The notes under the pieces: model-generated
What the model was told of the DNA's origin: nothing
What the model saw: only the letters and a program-made list of their open reading frames with translations
Database searches by the model: none
In this document: positions 35,354-44,374 of the stretch, piece by piece
How the letters are laid out: each line of letters starts with the position of its first letter
Position numbering within the stretch: position 1 is the first letter of the stretch
Made by a program: the position numbers and the translations under genes
Assembly (NCBI RefSeq): GCF_000406105.1
Contig: NZ_CM001974.1
Coordinates: 468,186 to 532,185 of the forward strand
Length of the DNA stretch: 64,000 bases
Source of the DNA: Dickeya chrysanthemi NCPPB 402
GTDB lineage: Bacteria > Pseudomonadota > Gammaproteobacteria > Enterobacterales > Enterobacteriaceae
Direction of reading: 5' to 3'

Positions 35354-35691
35354 TATACCCGTCTACTTCAAGTTGCAGGTGCGTTGGCTGCGTGACTCGG
35401 CCCATCAATGGGCCTCGCCCTTCGGGCCGCTGCAAGCAGCGTTCAAATCGGCGTATGCCGATTTGTCGTTCACCCGAATCACTTACCTGAGTAAGCTCAT
35501 CGGGATGAAATGAGAGACATCCTGTCTCTCACCAGAGGCCAGCCGTTGGCTGGTCAAATTCGTTCCCGACGAATTTGTCACTCACTTGCCGCGTTACAAG
35601 GCTCTTAATGAGCCTTGCCCTGACGGGCCAACGCGTTGCGTTGTTCAACACGCGAGCGTGTTGTCCTGCAACTCGAATTATTTTGGGTATA
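35354..35691. repeat. Dispersed MITE-like repeat, long copy
   Basis: Begins TATACCC...ACTTCAAGTTGCAGG and ends CCTGCAACTCGAATTATTTT GGGTATA, which are imperfect terminal inverted repeats. The inside is a chain of small hairpins: GGCCCATCAATGGGCC, CGCCCTTCGGGC, GAGAGACA-TCC-TGTCTCTC, the AAATTCG/CGAATTT pair and GGCTCTTAATGAGCC. No open frame of its own. Confidence 0.85.
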
Positions 35692-35735
35692 TTATCAATG
35701 CATTAGTTTTTTCTGCTCTTTTTTTGTTATTTTTT

Positions 35736-35776
35736 AATCTAAATCGCTTGCTATTTAATTTTGAGCGATGTAGATT
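35736..35776. promoter_or_regulatory. Candidate OhrR operator upstream of ohrR
   Basis: Inverted repeat with 13-base arms, AATCTAAATCGCT and AGCGATGTAGATT (12 of 13 complementary), 15 bp apart, ending 7 bp before the ohrR ATG. The half-site motif GCGATTTAG recurs before ohr near 36311-36320. Confidence 0.5.
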
Positions 35777-35783
35777 GGCGACC

Positions 35784-36254
35784 ATGAACAGAAAAGATAC
35801 CAACACCCAACCGACACTGAGTGATGACGCTTTCCAACTGGATGGTCAACTCTGTTTCGCACTCTACTCGGCGAATCTGGCGATGAACAAACTGTATCGC
35901 CGTTTGCTGACTGAGTTGAACCTCACTTATCCCCAGTATCTGGTGATGCTGGTGTTGTGGGAACGCGACGGGATAACGGTATCTGAGCTGGGCGAGCGCC
36001 TGTTTCTCGATTCCGCCACCCTGACGCCGCTGCTCAAGCGCCTGCAAACCGCAGGGCTGGTGACGCGTCGTCGCGGCACGGAAGATGAACGTCAGGTACT
36101 GATTGAGCTGACCGATGACGGGCGTGGTTTGCAGGATAAAGCGAAAGCGGTGCCGGAAGGCGTGTTCTGTGCATCGGAATGTAATATCGAGCAGTTGCGT
36201 GCCATCAAGCACGATCTGGAAACGCTGCGCGCCAGCCTCATCAGGCATATTTGA
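35784..36254 (+). CDS. ohrR: Organic hydroperoxide resistance regulator (MarR family)
   Basis: OhrR (156 residues) represses ohr until an organic peroxide oxidises its reactive cysteine, here Cys24 in [20 protein letters not shown]. The winged helix-turn-helix is at about 60-110 ([35 protein letters not shown]), typical of MarR proteins. Additional cysteines near the C-terminus (FCASEC) suggest the two-Cys type of OhrR. Upstream of ohr in the same direction. The start ATG at 35784 fits the family. Confidence 0.9.
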   Translation: MNRKDTNTQPTLSDDAFQLDGQLCFALYSANLAMNKLYRRLLTELNLTYPQYLVMLVLWERDGITVSELGERLFLDSATLTPLLKRLQTAGLVTRRRGTEDERQVLIELTDDGRGLQDKAKAVPEGVFCASECNIEQLRAIKHDLETLRASLIRHI

Positions 36255-36370
36255 TGATGGATGTAGCGTGTGTTTGTTGACTATGCTTTTTTGTATCCAA
36301 TTAAGTAGTGTGCGATTTAGTTTTTAGCGATTAAAGTTACCAACCCAATCCACTCAAAAGGAGTCACACC

Positions 36371-36796
36371 ATGTCTATTGAAAAAGTTCTCTATGTTGCG
36401 CATGCCCAGGCGACCGGCGGTCGTGACGGACGCGCGGTCTCTTCCGATCAGCAATTGGATGTCAAATTGACCACCCCGCGCGAGCTGGGTGGGGCCGGCG
36501 GTGAAGGCACCAACCCGGAGCAACTGTTCGCAGCCGGTTACTCCGCCTGTTTTCTGGGGGCGCTGAAGTTCGTCGGCGCACGCGACAAAGTGTCGATTCC
36601 GGCGGGCACCACCATTAATGGCAGCGTGGGGATCGGCGCGATTCCGAACGGTTTCGGCATCGAAGTTGAACTGAAAATCGCTCTGCCGGGTCTGGACCGT
36701 GCGGTAGCGGAAGATCTGGTACAGAAAGCGCACATTGTCTGCCCGTACTCCAACGCGACGCGCGGCAACATTGATGTAAAACTGACCGTCATCTGA
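36371..36796 (+). CDS. ohr: Organic hydroperoxide reductase Ohr
   Basis: Ohr (141 residues) is a thiol peroxidase of the OsmC/Ohr family that reduces fatty-acid and other organic hydroperoxides with lipoylated partners. Catalytic Cys60 ([10 protein letters not shown]) and resolving Cys124 ([12 protein letters not shown]) are both present, together with the conserved Arg in the N-terminal [11 protein letters not shown] stretch. Ribosome-binding site AAAGGAG. Paired with ohrR. Confidence 0.95.
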   Translation: MSIEKVLYVAHAQATGGRDGRAVSSDQQLDVKLTTPRELGGAGGEGTNPEQLFAAGYSACFLGALKFVGARDKVSIPAGTTINGSVGIGAIPNGFGIEVELKIALPGLDRAVAEDLVQKAHIVCPYSNATRGNIDVKLTVI

Positions 36797-36864
36797 GTTA
36801 GATAAAAAGCAAACATAACTCATTAAAAAATAGATATTTTCACTTAACGCCAGGGTAAGCCATC

Positions 36865-37075
36865 ATGAAGAAATGTCTTGTCGCGGTCTTGCTGGCCGGT
36901 GACCGACGCCAACTTCGACACGGCGTCTTACCGGCAGTTCCAGAAAGGGTATTTCCTGAGCCGCAGCATGATGGAATGGTTCTGGGATGCCTACACCACC
37001 GACAGCAAGCAGCGCCGCGATGTGCTGGCCTCACCGTTGCAGGCGTCCACCGAACTGCGTGAACGACTGAAATAA
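36865..37075 (+). pseudogene. Remnant of an alpha/beta-hydrolase (acetyl-esterase-like) gene
   Basis: An ATG at 36865 opens a signal-peptide-like start (MKKCLVAVLLAG). Within about 40 bases the recognisable sequence moves to another frame: NFDTASYRQFQKGYFLSRSMMEWFWDAYTTD, then SPLQASTELRERLK, stop at 37075. The latter is an internal part of HSL-type alpha/beta hydrolases, where the text usually runs on to the catalytic Asp and His. The beginning, the catalytic Ser region and the end are gone, so this is a deletion relic. Confidence 0.65.
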
Positions 37076-37134
37076 TCTCTCCTCTCCCGGCGTCAGCCGG
37101 GGAATCAGGACACCGGTAAACTGGCGCCGGCAAA

Positions 37135-37953
37135 CTACAGTACTTTGTTGAGAAAGCGGACGGTGCGCGGATGGGCCGGATGGTTCAGCACCTGATGCGC
37201 GTCGCCGCTTTCCACGATTTTGCCGTCCACCATAAACACCACCTGATCCGCCACTTCACGCGCGAAACCGATCTCATGGGTGACGATCACCATCGTGACG
37301 CCCGATCGCGCCAGATCCTTGATCACGTCCAGTACCTCCCCGACCAGTTCCGGATCCAGCGCCGAGGTGGGTTCGTCAAACAGCATCACTTTAGGGTTGA
37401 GCGCCAGCGCACGGGCGATGGCGATGCGTTGTTGCTGCCCGCCGGACAGATGGCGCGGATACGCATGCGCCTTGTGGCGTAATCCGACCCGGTCCAGCAA
37501 TGCCAGTGCCACGCTCCGTGCCTGAGCGCGACGGTACAGGCGGTGCACTCGCGGCGCTTCAATAATGTTTTCCAACACCGTCAGGTGCGGGAACAGGTTA
37601 AAGTTCTGGAAGACGTAGCCGACGCCGAGGCGCTGGCGCAGAATTTCCCGCTCTTTCAGCTCATACAACGTATCACCTGCGCGGCGATAGCCGATGTAGT
37701 CACCGTCGATACGGATAGTGCCTTCGTCCACCCGCTCCAGATGATTGATGGTGCGCAGCAAGGTAGATTTGCCGGACCCCGACGGCCCGATAATCACCGT
37801 GACCGAGCCGGGCGGCAGTGTCAGGTTGATGTTATCCAGCGCCCGGTGTGTGCCGAACCACTTACCGACCCCCTGAATGTCGATCCGGCCTTGATGGGTG
37901 ACGGCGCGGGGTGCGGTACGCGCAATCGAATAGAGATCAATAGCTTCAGACAT
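37135..37953 (-). CDS. Polar amino-acid ABC transporter, ATPase subunit
   Basis: A 272-residue ABC ATPase of the polar amino-acid (GlnQ/HisP/TcyN/YxeO) family. Walker A is GPSGSGKST, the Q-loop [11 protein letters not shown], the signature LSGGQQQR, Walker [14 protein letters not shown] and the switch His VTHEIGFA. Together with the permease and binding protein upstream it forms one importer in a minus-strand operon. A 25-residue N-terminal extension before the core is unusual but harmless. Confidence 0.93.
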   Translation of the reverse strand: MSEAIDLYSIARTAPRAVTHQGRIDIQGVGKWFGTHRALDNINLTLPPGSVTVIIGPSGSGKSTLLRTINHLERVDEGTIRIDGDYIGYRRAGDTLYELKEREILRQRLGVGYVFQNFNLFPHLTVLENIIEAPRVHRLYRRAQARSVALALLDRVGLRHKAHAYPRHLSGGQQQRIAIARALALNPKVMLFDEPTSALDPELVGEVLDVIKDLARSGVTMVIVTHEIGFAREVADQVVFMVDGKIVESGDAHQVLNHPAHPRTVRFLNKVL

Positions 37954-37971
37954 GTTGCTTCTCCCTGAAAA

Positions 37972-38907
37972 TCAGCGACGACGATGTGCGGTCAGGCGCT
38001 GAAATAGCCGCCGCAGCGGATGCGTCGGCGTTTCCCGCACCGCGCCGCGGGCGACATAGCGTTCGACAAAATACTGCAACACCGACAGCACGCTGGTGAT
38101 CACCAGATACCAAACGGTGGCGACCATCAGCAGCGGAATCACCTGCTGAGTGCGGTTGTAAATCACCTGCACGGTGTAAAACAGCTCCGGTAGCGCCAGC
38201 ACGTACACCACCGAAGTGCCCTTAGCCAGGCTGATGATTTCGTTGAAACCGGTCGGCAAAATCGAGCGTAACGCTTGCGGCAGAATAATCCGCCAGGTGC
38301 GGCGATAACCCGGCAAGCCCAGTGCGGCGGCGGCTTCGAACTGCCCGGCGTCGACGCCGAGAATGCCGCCGCGGATGATTTCGGCGGTGTAGGCCGATTG
38401 CACCAGCGTCAGCCCCAGCACCGCCACGGCGAACGGGCCGAGCACGTCAATGGTCGGGTAGCGGAAAAACTCGATGGACGTGAAGGGGATGCCCAGTGCC
38501 AGCGCGTCGTACAGGTACGAAAAGTTGTAGAGGATAATCAGCACCAGAATCAGCGGCAGCGATCGAAACAGCCAGATATACAACCAGGCCAGCGTGCTGA
38601 GTAAGGTGGACGACGACAACCGCGCCAGCGCCAGCCCGGTGCCGGCGATAATGCTGAACAGGGTGCCCAGCAGCGTCAGCATCAGGGTGCGCCCTAACCC
38701 TTCCAGAATCACCGGGTTAAAGAAATAGCTGGCGAACACCGGCCATTCCCAGCGGCCGTTGAGCGCCACCGACTCGGCAACGCCGGCGAAAATAAACAGC
38801 GAAAACAAGGTGCCGGCGATACGCAACGGATAGCGGGCCGGTACCACGCGTAACGCTGGAGAAGGGGCATCCGCCGGATGCCGTGCAAAGGGGATTGATG
38901 ACGTCAT
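37972..38907 (-). CDS. Polar amino-acid ABC transporter, permease
   Basis: A 311-residue inner-membrane permease of the HisM/GlnP/YxeN type. Four or five membrane segments follow a polar N-terminus of about 25 residues. The EAA loop that contacts the ATPase reads EAAAALGLPGYRRTWRIILPQALRSILP. The ATG at 38907 has AAGGA in front; an earlier in-frame start would overlap the preceding gene. It is 18 bp before the ATPase gene. Confidence 0.92.
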   Translation of the reverse strand: MTSSIPFARHPADAPSPALRVVPARYPLRIAGTLFSLFIFAGVAESVALNGRWEWPVFASYFFNPVILEGLGRTLMLTLLGTLFSIIAGTGLALARLSSSTLLSTLAWLYIWLFRSLPLILVLIILYNFSYLYDALALGIPFTSIEFFRYPTIDVLGPFAVAVLGLTLVQSAYTAEIIRGGILGVDAGQFEAAAALGLPGYRRTWRIILPQALRSILPTGFNEIISLAKGTSVVYVLALPELFYTVQVIYNRTQQVIPLLMVATVWYLVITSVLSVLQYFVERYVARGAVRETPTHPLRRLFQRLTAHRRR

Positions 38908-38920
38908 AAGCGTATCCTTA

Positions 38921-39451
38921 TTACCCGACGGCCCGTTCATGTTGCGCTGCCCGGCTAGCCGACGGCTCATACAGCGGCTTACGAAACGGCAACCGGCCAT
39001 CGTGCGGCGGCAGGCTGTAATATTCCGGATCGAGTTGAGTATCGAACTGCGGCAGATAGCCTTCGCTCAGGTACAACCCAACCGCTTCCGGCTGACGGAA
39101 ACCGGTGGTCAGGAACAGCGCCTGATAACCCAACCGACGGGCATGGTGTTCCAGTTCACGCAGCACCCGCCTGGCCAGCCCCTGACGGCGCAGGGTTTTG
39201 TCGGTCCAGATCCTTTTGAGCTCGGCGGTGGCGACGTCGTAGCGTTTGAACGCGCCGGTGGCGATGGGGCGTTCGTCGCGCAGCAATACGATAAAAATAC
39301 CGTCGGGCGGTAAATACAGCCCGTGATCTTCCGAATCCTGATGGGCGAAGTAGTCGCCATAGCGTTGGCGGTATTCGGCAAATAACCCGTCCAGAACCGG
39401 GGTAATGCGCGGGTCTTCCGGGTCAGTAATCATGAAACGTTCGTCAGACAT
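38921..39451 (-). CDS. GNAT-family N-acetyltransferase
   Basis: A 176-residue GNAT enzyme. The acetyl-CoA-binding loop is visible as IWTDKTLRRQGLARRVLRELE (motif A, R-x-x-G-x-A), followed by the GYQALFLTTG strand and the PEAVGLYLSEGY end motif. Placed between the binding-protein and permease genes of an amino-acid importer and near flavin monooxygenases, it resembles YxeL/SnaA, which N-acetylate S-modified cysteines before oxidative cleavage. That function is inferred from context. Confidence 0.85.
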   Translation of the reverse strand: MSDERFMITDPEDPRITPVLDGLFAEYRQRYGDYFAHQDSEDHGLYLPPDGIFIVLLRDERPIATGAFKRYDVATAELKRIWTDKTLRRQGLARRVLRELEHHARRLGYQALFLTTGFRQPEAVGLYLSEGYLPQFDTQLDPEYYSLPPHDGRLPFRKPLYEPSASRAAQHERAVG

Positions 39452-39480
39452 GGTGTTCTCCCTGTACGGCCGGATGCGGA

Positions 39481-40428
39481 TTACAGCGGCGTGTCGCCCA
39501 GACCCGGCGGGTTGATTGCCGAGCGATCGATGCGCTCCACGCTTTCCCCCCAGCGGTTCAGCACCCGGTCGTATTCACCGCTCTGAATCACGCCGTTGAG
39601 CGCGGTATTGAGCGCGGTCACCAGGCCGTTGCCTTTGCGGGTGGTGACCGCGATGTGCGCCACCTGCGGCCAGCCGCCGTTGACGGTGCCCACCAGTCGG
39701 GTTTGCTCGTGCAGCGCTGCCGCATAGGCGCCGGTGACGTTCGGGCCGAACGTGGCGTCGGCGCGGCCGGACTGAATACTCAGGTTGGCGGCGGCGGCAT
39801 CGGTGACGTAAACCGGTTGAAAAGGCGGTAAGCCGGCGGCGCGATTTTGCTTATCCCAGTCGAGCAGGATGGCTTCCTGATTGGTGCCGGAACCGACGAT
39901 AATTCGCAGCCCGGCGATATCCCTGGCGGTTTGGATCGCGCTTATCTTGCTGTTGGACTTCACGTAGAAGCCCAATGTGTCGGCGCGGTAGGTGGCAAAG
40001 TCAAAACGTTCTTTACGCGCTTTGGTGACGGTCACGTTGGTGATGGCGACATCGTACTTGCCGGAGGCGACGCCCAACGGCCAGTCTTCCCATGAGGTCG
40101 CCACCAGATTCAATTCCAGCCCGAGGCTGTCGGCCACCAGCCGGGCGATGTCCGGTTCGCTGCCGATGAGGCTTTTGTTGTCATCGGCCAGAAAAGCCAG
40201 CGGCGGCGAGGAACCTAATGCCGCTACGGCGACGGTGAGTTTACCCGGTGCGACAAACCTGAACCCCGGCGGGATCTGCGCGATGGCCTGCGGGTTCTTG
40301 GGCGCATGGATCGGTTGTCGGTTAGCGTTGAGATCAATGCCGGCGGCCTGTGCGCTGCTGAGCAATAGCCAGCCGCCAAACAGCGTGGCGACCAGGCGGT
40401 AAAACGAATGAACAGCGAGAGTCTGCAT
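39481..40428 (-). CDS. Polar amino-acid ABC transporter, substrate-binding protein
   Basis: A 315-residue periplasmic binding protein of family 3. The signal peptide covers about 1-28 (FYRLVATLFGGWLLLSSAQAAG). The mature part shows VGSGTNQEAILLDWD and the SGRADATFGPNVTGAYAA segment of the fold. The ATG at 40428 is chosen because it begins the signal peptide. First intact gene after the remnant of a paralogue. Its C-terminus (RWGESVERIDRSAINPPGL) parallels the remnant RWGENDEKVTRSDINPRGL. Confidence 0.9.
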   Translation of the reverse strand: MQTLAVHSFYRLVATLFGGWLLLSSAQAAGIDLNANRQPIHAPKNPQAIAQIPPGFRFVAPGKLTVAVAALGSSPPLAFLADDNKSLIGSEPDIARLVADSLGLELNLVATSWEDWPLGVASGKYDVAITNVTVTKARKERFDFATYRADTLGFYVKSNSKISAIQTARDIAGLRIIVGSGTNQEAILLDWDKQNRAAGLPPFQPVYVTDAAAANLSIQSGRADATFGPNVTGAYAAALHEQTRLVGTVNGGWPQVAHIAVTTRKGNGLVTALNTALNGVIQSGEYDRVLNRWGESVERIDRSAINPPGLGDTPL

Positions 40429-40475
40429 AGCGTATTTCCTTAAAAATAAAACCTCAGCGGAAGGACGAACCGCGT

Positions 40476-40613
40476 TACTCGTCCAGACCGCGTGGATTAA
40501 TGTCGGAGCGCGTGACTTTTTCGTCATTCTCGCCCCAGCGATCCAGCACCTGTGCGTACTGCCCGCTTGCGCTGAACAGCAGTGCGGCAAGCAGTAGCGT
40601 GGCGCGCGTTCAC
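40476..40613 (-). pseudogene. Deletion remnant of a second substrate-binding protein
   Basis: On the minus strand the text ARATLLLAALLFSAS (signal-peptide core) runs directly into GQYAQVLDRWGENDEKVTR and SDINPRGLDE-stop. The last 30 residues are clearly the C-terminus of a binding protein like the intact neighbour; about 250 internal residues are missing. The product would be a short exported peptide. It sits between the monooxygenase stop and the intact binding-protein gene. Confidence 0.7.
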
Positions 40614-41986
40614 GGTGCCGTTTCCTCTGTTGGCCGGCGGGCAGCGGCGTAACGGTTAACCGGATACTCCAGCGCCAGACTTTCCCGCAGCGTGTAGCCG
40701 GGATAGTCACGGCGGAATACACCGCGCTGTTGCAGTAACGGCACCACCTGATCGACAAACCGGGTGAAGTTGTCCGGCGTGGCGCTCTGGATGATGAAGC
40801 CGTCGGCGGCGCGCTGTTCGAACCACAGTTGCAACCCATCCGCCACTTGTTGCGGCGTACCGCCGAACAGCGGGCGTGGCGTAGTGGCTTCCAGCGCCAC
40901 CTGACGCAGGGTTAATCCGCGTTCGCGGGCGTTGCGTTTGATTTCATCGGTGGTGCTGCGAAAGCTGTTCTGACCCAGCGCGCCGATATCCGGAAACGGC
41001 TCATCCAGCGGGTGCTGCGAGAAGTCGTAGTGTTCGAAGTAGCGGCCGAGGTAATTCAGTGCATCTTCAATAGTGACCAGTGCGGCGGTGTTCTGATACT
41101 GGCGCTCCACGTCTTCTGCGTCGTCGCCCACCAGTACGCTGACGCCCTGAAAAATGTGCAACTGATCGTCACGTCGCCCGTGTTCTGCAAGCTGTTGTTT
41201 GACGTCGCGGTAAAACGCCTGCGCTTCCGTCAGCGTGTGCTGGTGGGTGAAGATGGCATCGGCGTGGCTGGCGGCCAGTTTCTTGCCGTCATCCGACGCC
41301 CCGGCCTGAAAGATAATCGGGCGGCCCTGCGGTGTACGCCCGATATTGAGCGGCCCGGCGACGGAGAAGAATTCACCCTGATGATTCAATGGATGCAGTT
41401 TTTGCGGGTCGAAGAAGCGGCCGCTGGCCTTGTCACGGATAAACGCATCGTCTTCCCAGGAATCCCACAATCCTTTGACCACCTGTAGAAACTCATCGGC
41501 GATGCGGTAGCGCAGGGCGTGTTCCGGGTGTCGGGGGCGGGAAAAGTTTTTGGCCGACCCTTCCAGCGGCGAGGTCACCACATTCCAGCCGGCGCGGCCG
41601 TGGCTAAGATGGTCGAGGCTGGCGAATTGGCGCGCCGTGGTGAACGGCTCGCTGTAGGAAGTGGACAGCGTGCCGACCAGCCCGATGTGATGGGTTGATG
41701 CCGCCAGCGCCGACAGCAACGTCAGCGGCTCAAAGCGGTTCAAAAAATGGGGGATGGATTTTTCGTTGATATACAAACCGTCAGCCACAAAGGCGAAGTC
41801 GAATTTGCCCTGCTCGGCTTTTTTCACCGAATCCAGTACGAAGCCGAAATTGATGCTGGCGTCCGGCACTACGTTGCTGTGCCGCCAGGCCGACATATTT
41901 CCGGCCGCGCCCTGCAAGATGACCCCCAGCCTCAACTGACGCCGGTCAGGGTTCGTGTTGTTTCCGGGAATGGTTTTTTTACTCAT
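40610..41986 (-). CDS. NtaA/SnaA/YxeK-type flavin-dependent monooxygenase
   Basis: A 458-residue luciferase-like monooxygenase of the NtaA/SnaA/DszA group, which uses FMNH2 from a separate reductase to cleave C-S or C-N bonds. Family text: [83 protein letters not shown]. The ATG at 41986 has AGGGAG 7 bases before it. First gene of the minus-strand operon that continues with an amino-acid importer and a GNAT, as in Bacillus yxeKLMNO. Confidence 0.88.
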   Translation of the reverse strand: MSKKTIPGNNTNPDRRQLRLGVILQGAAGNMSAWRHSNVVPDASINFGFVLDSVKKAEQGKFDFAFVADGLYINEKSIPHFLNRFEPLTLLSALAASTHHIGLVGTLSTSYSEPFTTARQFASLDHLSHGRAGWNVVTSPLEGSAKNFSRPRHPEHALRYRIADEFLQVVKGLWDSWEDDAFIRDKASGRFFDPQKLHPLNHQGEFFSVAGPLNIGRTPQGRPIIFQAGASDDGKKLAASHADAIFTHQHTLTEAQAFYRDVKQQLAEHGRRDDQLHIFQGVSVLVGDDAEDVERQYQNTAALVTIEDALNYLGRYFEHYDFSQHPLDEPFPDIGALGQNSFRSTTDEIKRNARERGLTLRQVALEATTPRPLFGGTPQQVADGLQLWFEQRAADGFIIQSATPDNFTRFVDQVVPLLQQRGVFRRDYPGYTLRESLALEYPVNRYAAARRPTEETAP

Positions 41987-42409
41987 CAGCATGCTCCCTA
42001 CAGCGAAATTTGGCGAAAGGAAATCCGTCTCCGGCACGGATAAGGTGCGGGAGAAACCCTATATTCAGGTGGTTAATGGCGAGTTAAGAAAACTGGAAAG
42101 TACTATTGACGAGCGGATCCGGGATGTAAAACAACAAATCTGAATATGCCAAAGCAAAAAAATATCTCAGAGGGTTTTGTGATTTGTTTATTCAACAATT
42201 GAAGTTAAAGCGATAAGGAAGAGAAATAGAAATGTCTGTTGAATAGTTTCATGCCGTGAAGAATAGGTGATTTACTTTTTTGATTATTTTTTATCTCACT
42301 GTTGGGTAGTGAGATTTGTACTAAATAAACACTATTTTGTTATTTATGGATTTTTATCGCGTATGAAAATATGCAAAAAATTCAGGCCCGGATCAAAAAA
42401 GGGAAATAT
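41987..42409. other. Divergent regulatory region between two monooxygenase genes
   Basis: 423 bp. The left third is open in one frame and ends with a Glu/Arg-rich helix-like stretch, probably chance. The rest is AT-rich and must hold promoters for both directions. AAAGGGAAATAT precedes the rightward ATG. No clear operator recognised. Confidence 0.45.
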
Positions 42410-43399
42410 ATGGATTATCGTCTTGGCTTATTAGATCAAAGCCCGATTGCGCAGGGGATGACGGCTACCGACGCGCTGGCGCAGACTACGGCCTTGGCCG
42501 GTGTCGCCGAAACGTTGGGATACTCCCGTTTCTGGGTATCTGAGCATCACAATTCGGATGTTCTGGCGGGGGCGTCGCCGGAAGTGTTGATAGCCTGGCT
42601 GCTGGCCCATACCCGGCACATCCGCATTGGGTCCGGCGGGGTGATGCTGCAACATTACAGCCCTTATAAAGTGGCGGAGAATTTTCATGTGCTGTCGTCG
42701 CTGGCGCCGGAGCGCGTCGATCTTGGCGTGGGTAAAGCCCCCGGCGGTTTTCCGCTGTCGACCCGAGCGCTGCAACAAGACGTCGACCCGACGCGTCAGG
42801 TAGCGTTTGACGATAAACTGCGACAACTGAACGCACTGCTGGAGGCGCTGCCCTCAGATCATGACGGCTTGTCTGCTACGCCATTACCGCCGGCACCGCC
42901 GACGCGCTTTTTGCTGGGAGCCAGTGCAGACAGTGCGCGTCTGGCGGCATCACTGGGATGGCATTTTGTGTTCGCCGGTTTTATCCAGCCCAGTGAGCGT
43001 GTGCTGACCGAGGCGTTACTTGCCTGGCGCGAGTATCGGCCCGAACACGCGCAGGCGCTGTTGTCACTGTCAGTTGTCGTGGCAGGCAGTCACGATGAAG
43101 CCAAAGCATTGGCGGGTGAGCGTTATAACTACAAGGTGTACATCGGTGATCGTGCGCCACTCAATGTGCTGACGCAGGAACAGGCGGACAGGCTGGTGCA
43201 ACAATCCGGCAGTACGCTGTTCCGTATTGAAAAGCAGGCACAAAATATTCTGTACGGCACCACGCAGGAGGTCCATCACCAGTTGCAGTATTACCATCAA
43301 CGTTTCGGCATCGACGAGTTCATCATCCATACCCCTATCGACGACCCGACCGCACGCCTGACCTCGATCCGTGGTCTGGCGGCCGGGCTTAGGGGATAG
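42410..43399 (+). CDS. MsnO8/CmoO-type luciferase-like monooxygenase
   Basis: A 329-residue single-component-type LLM-class oxidoreductase. Motifs: LGLLDQSPIAQGMT, RFWVSEHHN, IRIGSGGVMLQHYSPYKVAENFHVL, RVDLGVGKAPGG, and FLLGASADSARLAASLG. The family (MsnO8, CmoO) uses FMNH2. It is divergent from the YxeK-like enzyme and may act in the same sulfur-compound pathway. The ATG at 42410 is preferred to an upstream one because GGGAAAT precedes it and the family begins YRLGLLDQ. Its end overlaps the next gene on the other strand by 11 bp. Confidence 0.85.
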   Translation: MDYRLGLLDQSPIAQGMTATDALAQTTALAGVAETLGYSRFWVSEHHNSDVLAGASPEVLIAWLLAHTRHIRIGSGGVMLQHYSPYKVAENFHVLSSLAPERVDLGVGKAPGGFPLSTRALQQDVDPTRQVAFDDKLRQLNALLEALPSDHDGLSATPLPPAPPTRFLLGASADSARLAASLGWHFVFAGFIQPSERVLTEALLAWREYRPEHAQALLSLSVVVAGSHDEAKALAGERYNYKVYIGDRAPLNVLTQEQADRLVQQSGSTLFRIEKQAQNILYGTTQEVHHQLQYYHQRFGIDEFIIHTPIDDPTARLTSIRGLAAGLRG

Positions 43400-44063
43400 G
43401 GTTCACTTCGGGTGAGAGGGTTTCCTGTCTGGCGCCGTCCTGCCTGATAGCCAGCAGCATTTCCAGCAGACTGGGGTAATTAAACAAGCCGGAAAAATCG
43501 AGCGGATGCGCTCTGTCGCCGCTGGGCAAAATATGGCATTGCAATTCCCGCTCGTAGTGGCGCGGGTATTGGGCTTTTTCAATGGCGGGCAGCGAGCGGT
43601 AATTTTTCAGTACGGCGGTGAAAAAGTGTATTTGCCAGTGCGGATGGCCATAGCCGAGCCGAGCCTGCGTGACAATATGCCGGCGCCAGGCCTGGTCCTG
43701 CGTATAGGCTTCGCTCCACGCGGCCCGACGTTCATTCAGGGTAAATTCGCCGCTGTCATCGTAGACAATCAGAGATAATTGGTGATAAGTCAGCCCGCTG
43801 AACGGATTGGTGCCCGCACCGTTGACAAAGGCGGTAGCCTGACGGGTGCGAGCCAAACGCTCGCGGACATCATCTGTGGGCAATTCCGTATGATCATACT
43901 GATAACTATCATCTTCTATGCCAGTGAGTTGATCGAGCAACGCACGGGCTTTTTGGTGCAATTCCTGTCGGCTCAATGCCGCCTCCCGGGCGCAGGCGCG
44001 TCCGGCGGCGGCATGTAATTGCCGTTCGAGCAGGGAAGATAAGAATATATTACTATCTGGCAT
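43389..44063 (-). CDS. Conserved-looking protein of unknown function
   Basis: A 224-residue protein I do not recognise. It is soluble and lacks a signal peptide. It is rich in Arg, Gln, Tyr and His, with the stretches GTNPFSGLTYHQLSLIVYDDSGEFT, EAYTQDQAWRRHIVTQ and FLFNYP-like FSGLFNYPSLLEMLLAIRQDG near the end. It is convergent with, and overlaps by 11 bp, the preceding monooxygenase gene. Base composition fits a resident gene. Its position suggests a part in the monooxygenase/sulfur locus but gives no activity. Confidence 0.6.
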   Translation of the reverse strand: MPDSNIFLSSLLERQLHAAAGRACAREAALSRQELHQKARALLDQLTGIEDDSYQYDHTELPTDDVRERLARTRQATAFVNGAGTNPFSGLTYHQLSLIVYDDSGEFTLNERRAAWSEAYTQDQAWRRHIVTQARLGYGHPHWQIHFFTAVLKNYRSLPAIEKAQYPRHYERELQCHILPSGDRAHPLDFSGLFNYPSLLEMLLAIRQDGARQETLSPEVNPIP

Positions 44064-44374
44064 CAGCGTACTCTCCAGAAATGAACCAGCAACCTGCTTC
44101 TCAAAAGCCTGCGTAAAAATGAAAGGGTGGTTGTGGTGTTGTCGAGTAATATACCTTTCATTTTTCAGGTTACCGATGATTAGCCCTACAGCGCCAATCC
44201 ATAGCGTTGTTCAAAACACAACACTGTTTATCCTGCAACTCGAATTATTTCGGGTATAACGCTATTTGAAACTGACTGTATTATTTTTAGTATCGGGTGT
44301 CAGCCATTGATGTTTTATTCAATGTCGGCTTAATTTGCCAGAATGAAGGGTCGCGCTCAATCAAATTTTATGTC
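44064..44374. other. Intergenic region with a partial dispersed repeat
   Basis: Holds the 3' end of the dispersed repeat at 44202-44258 (GTTGTTCAAAACACAACAC, then CCTGCAACTCGAATTATTTC GGGTATA). Nothing else recognised. Confidence 0.55.

Noticed and set aside
42040..42143. Short open stretch with a Glu/Arg-rich end between the two monooxygenase genes
   Set aside because: Its first half is antisense to the monooxygenase start and there is no ribosome-binding site; probably chance.
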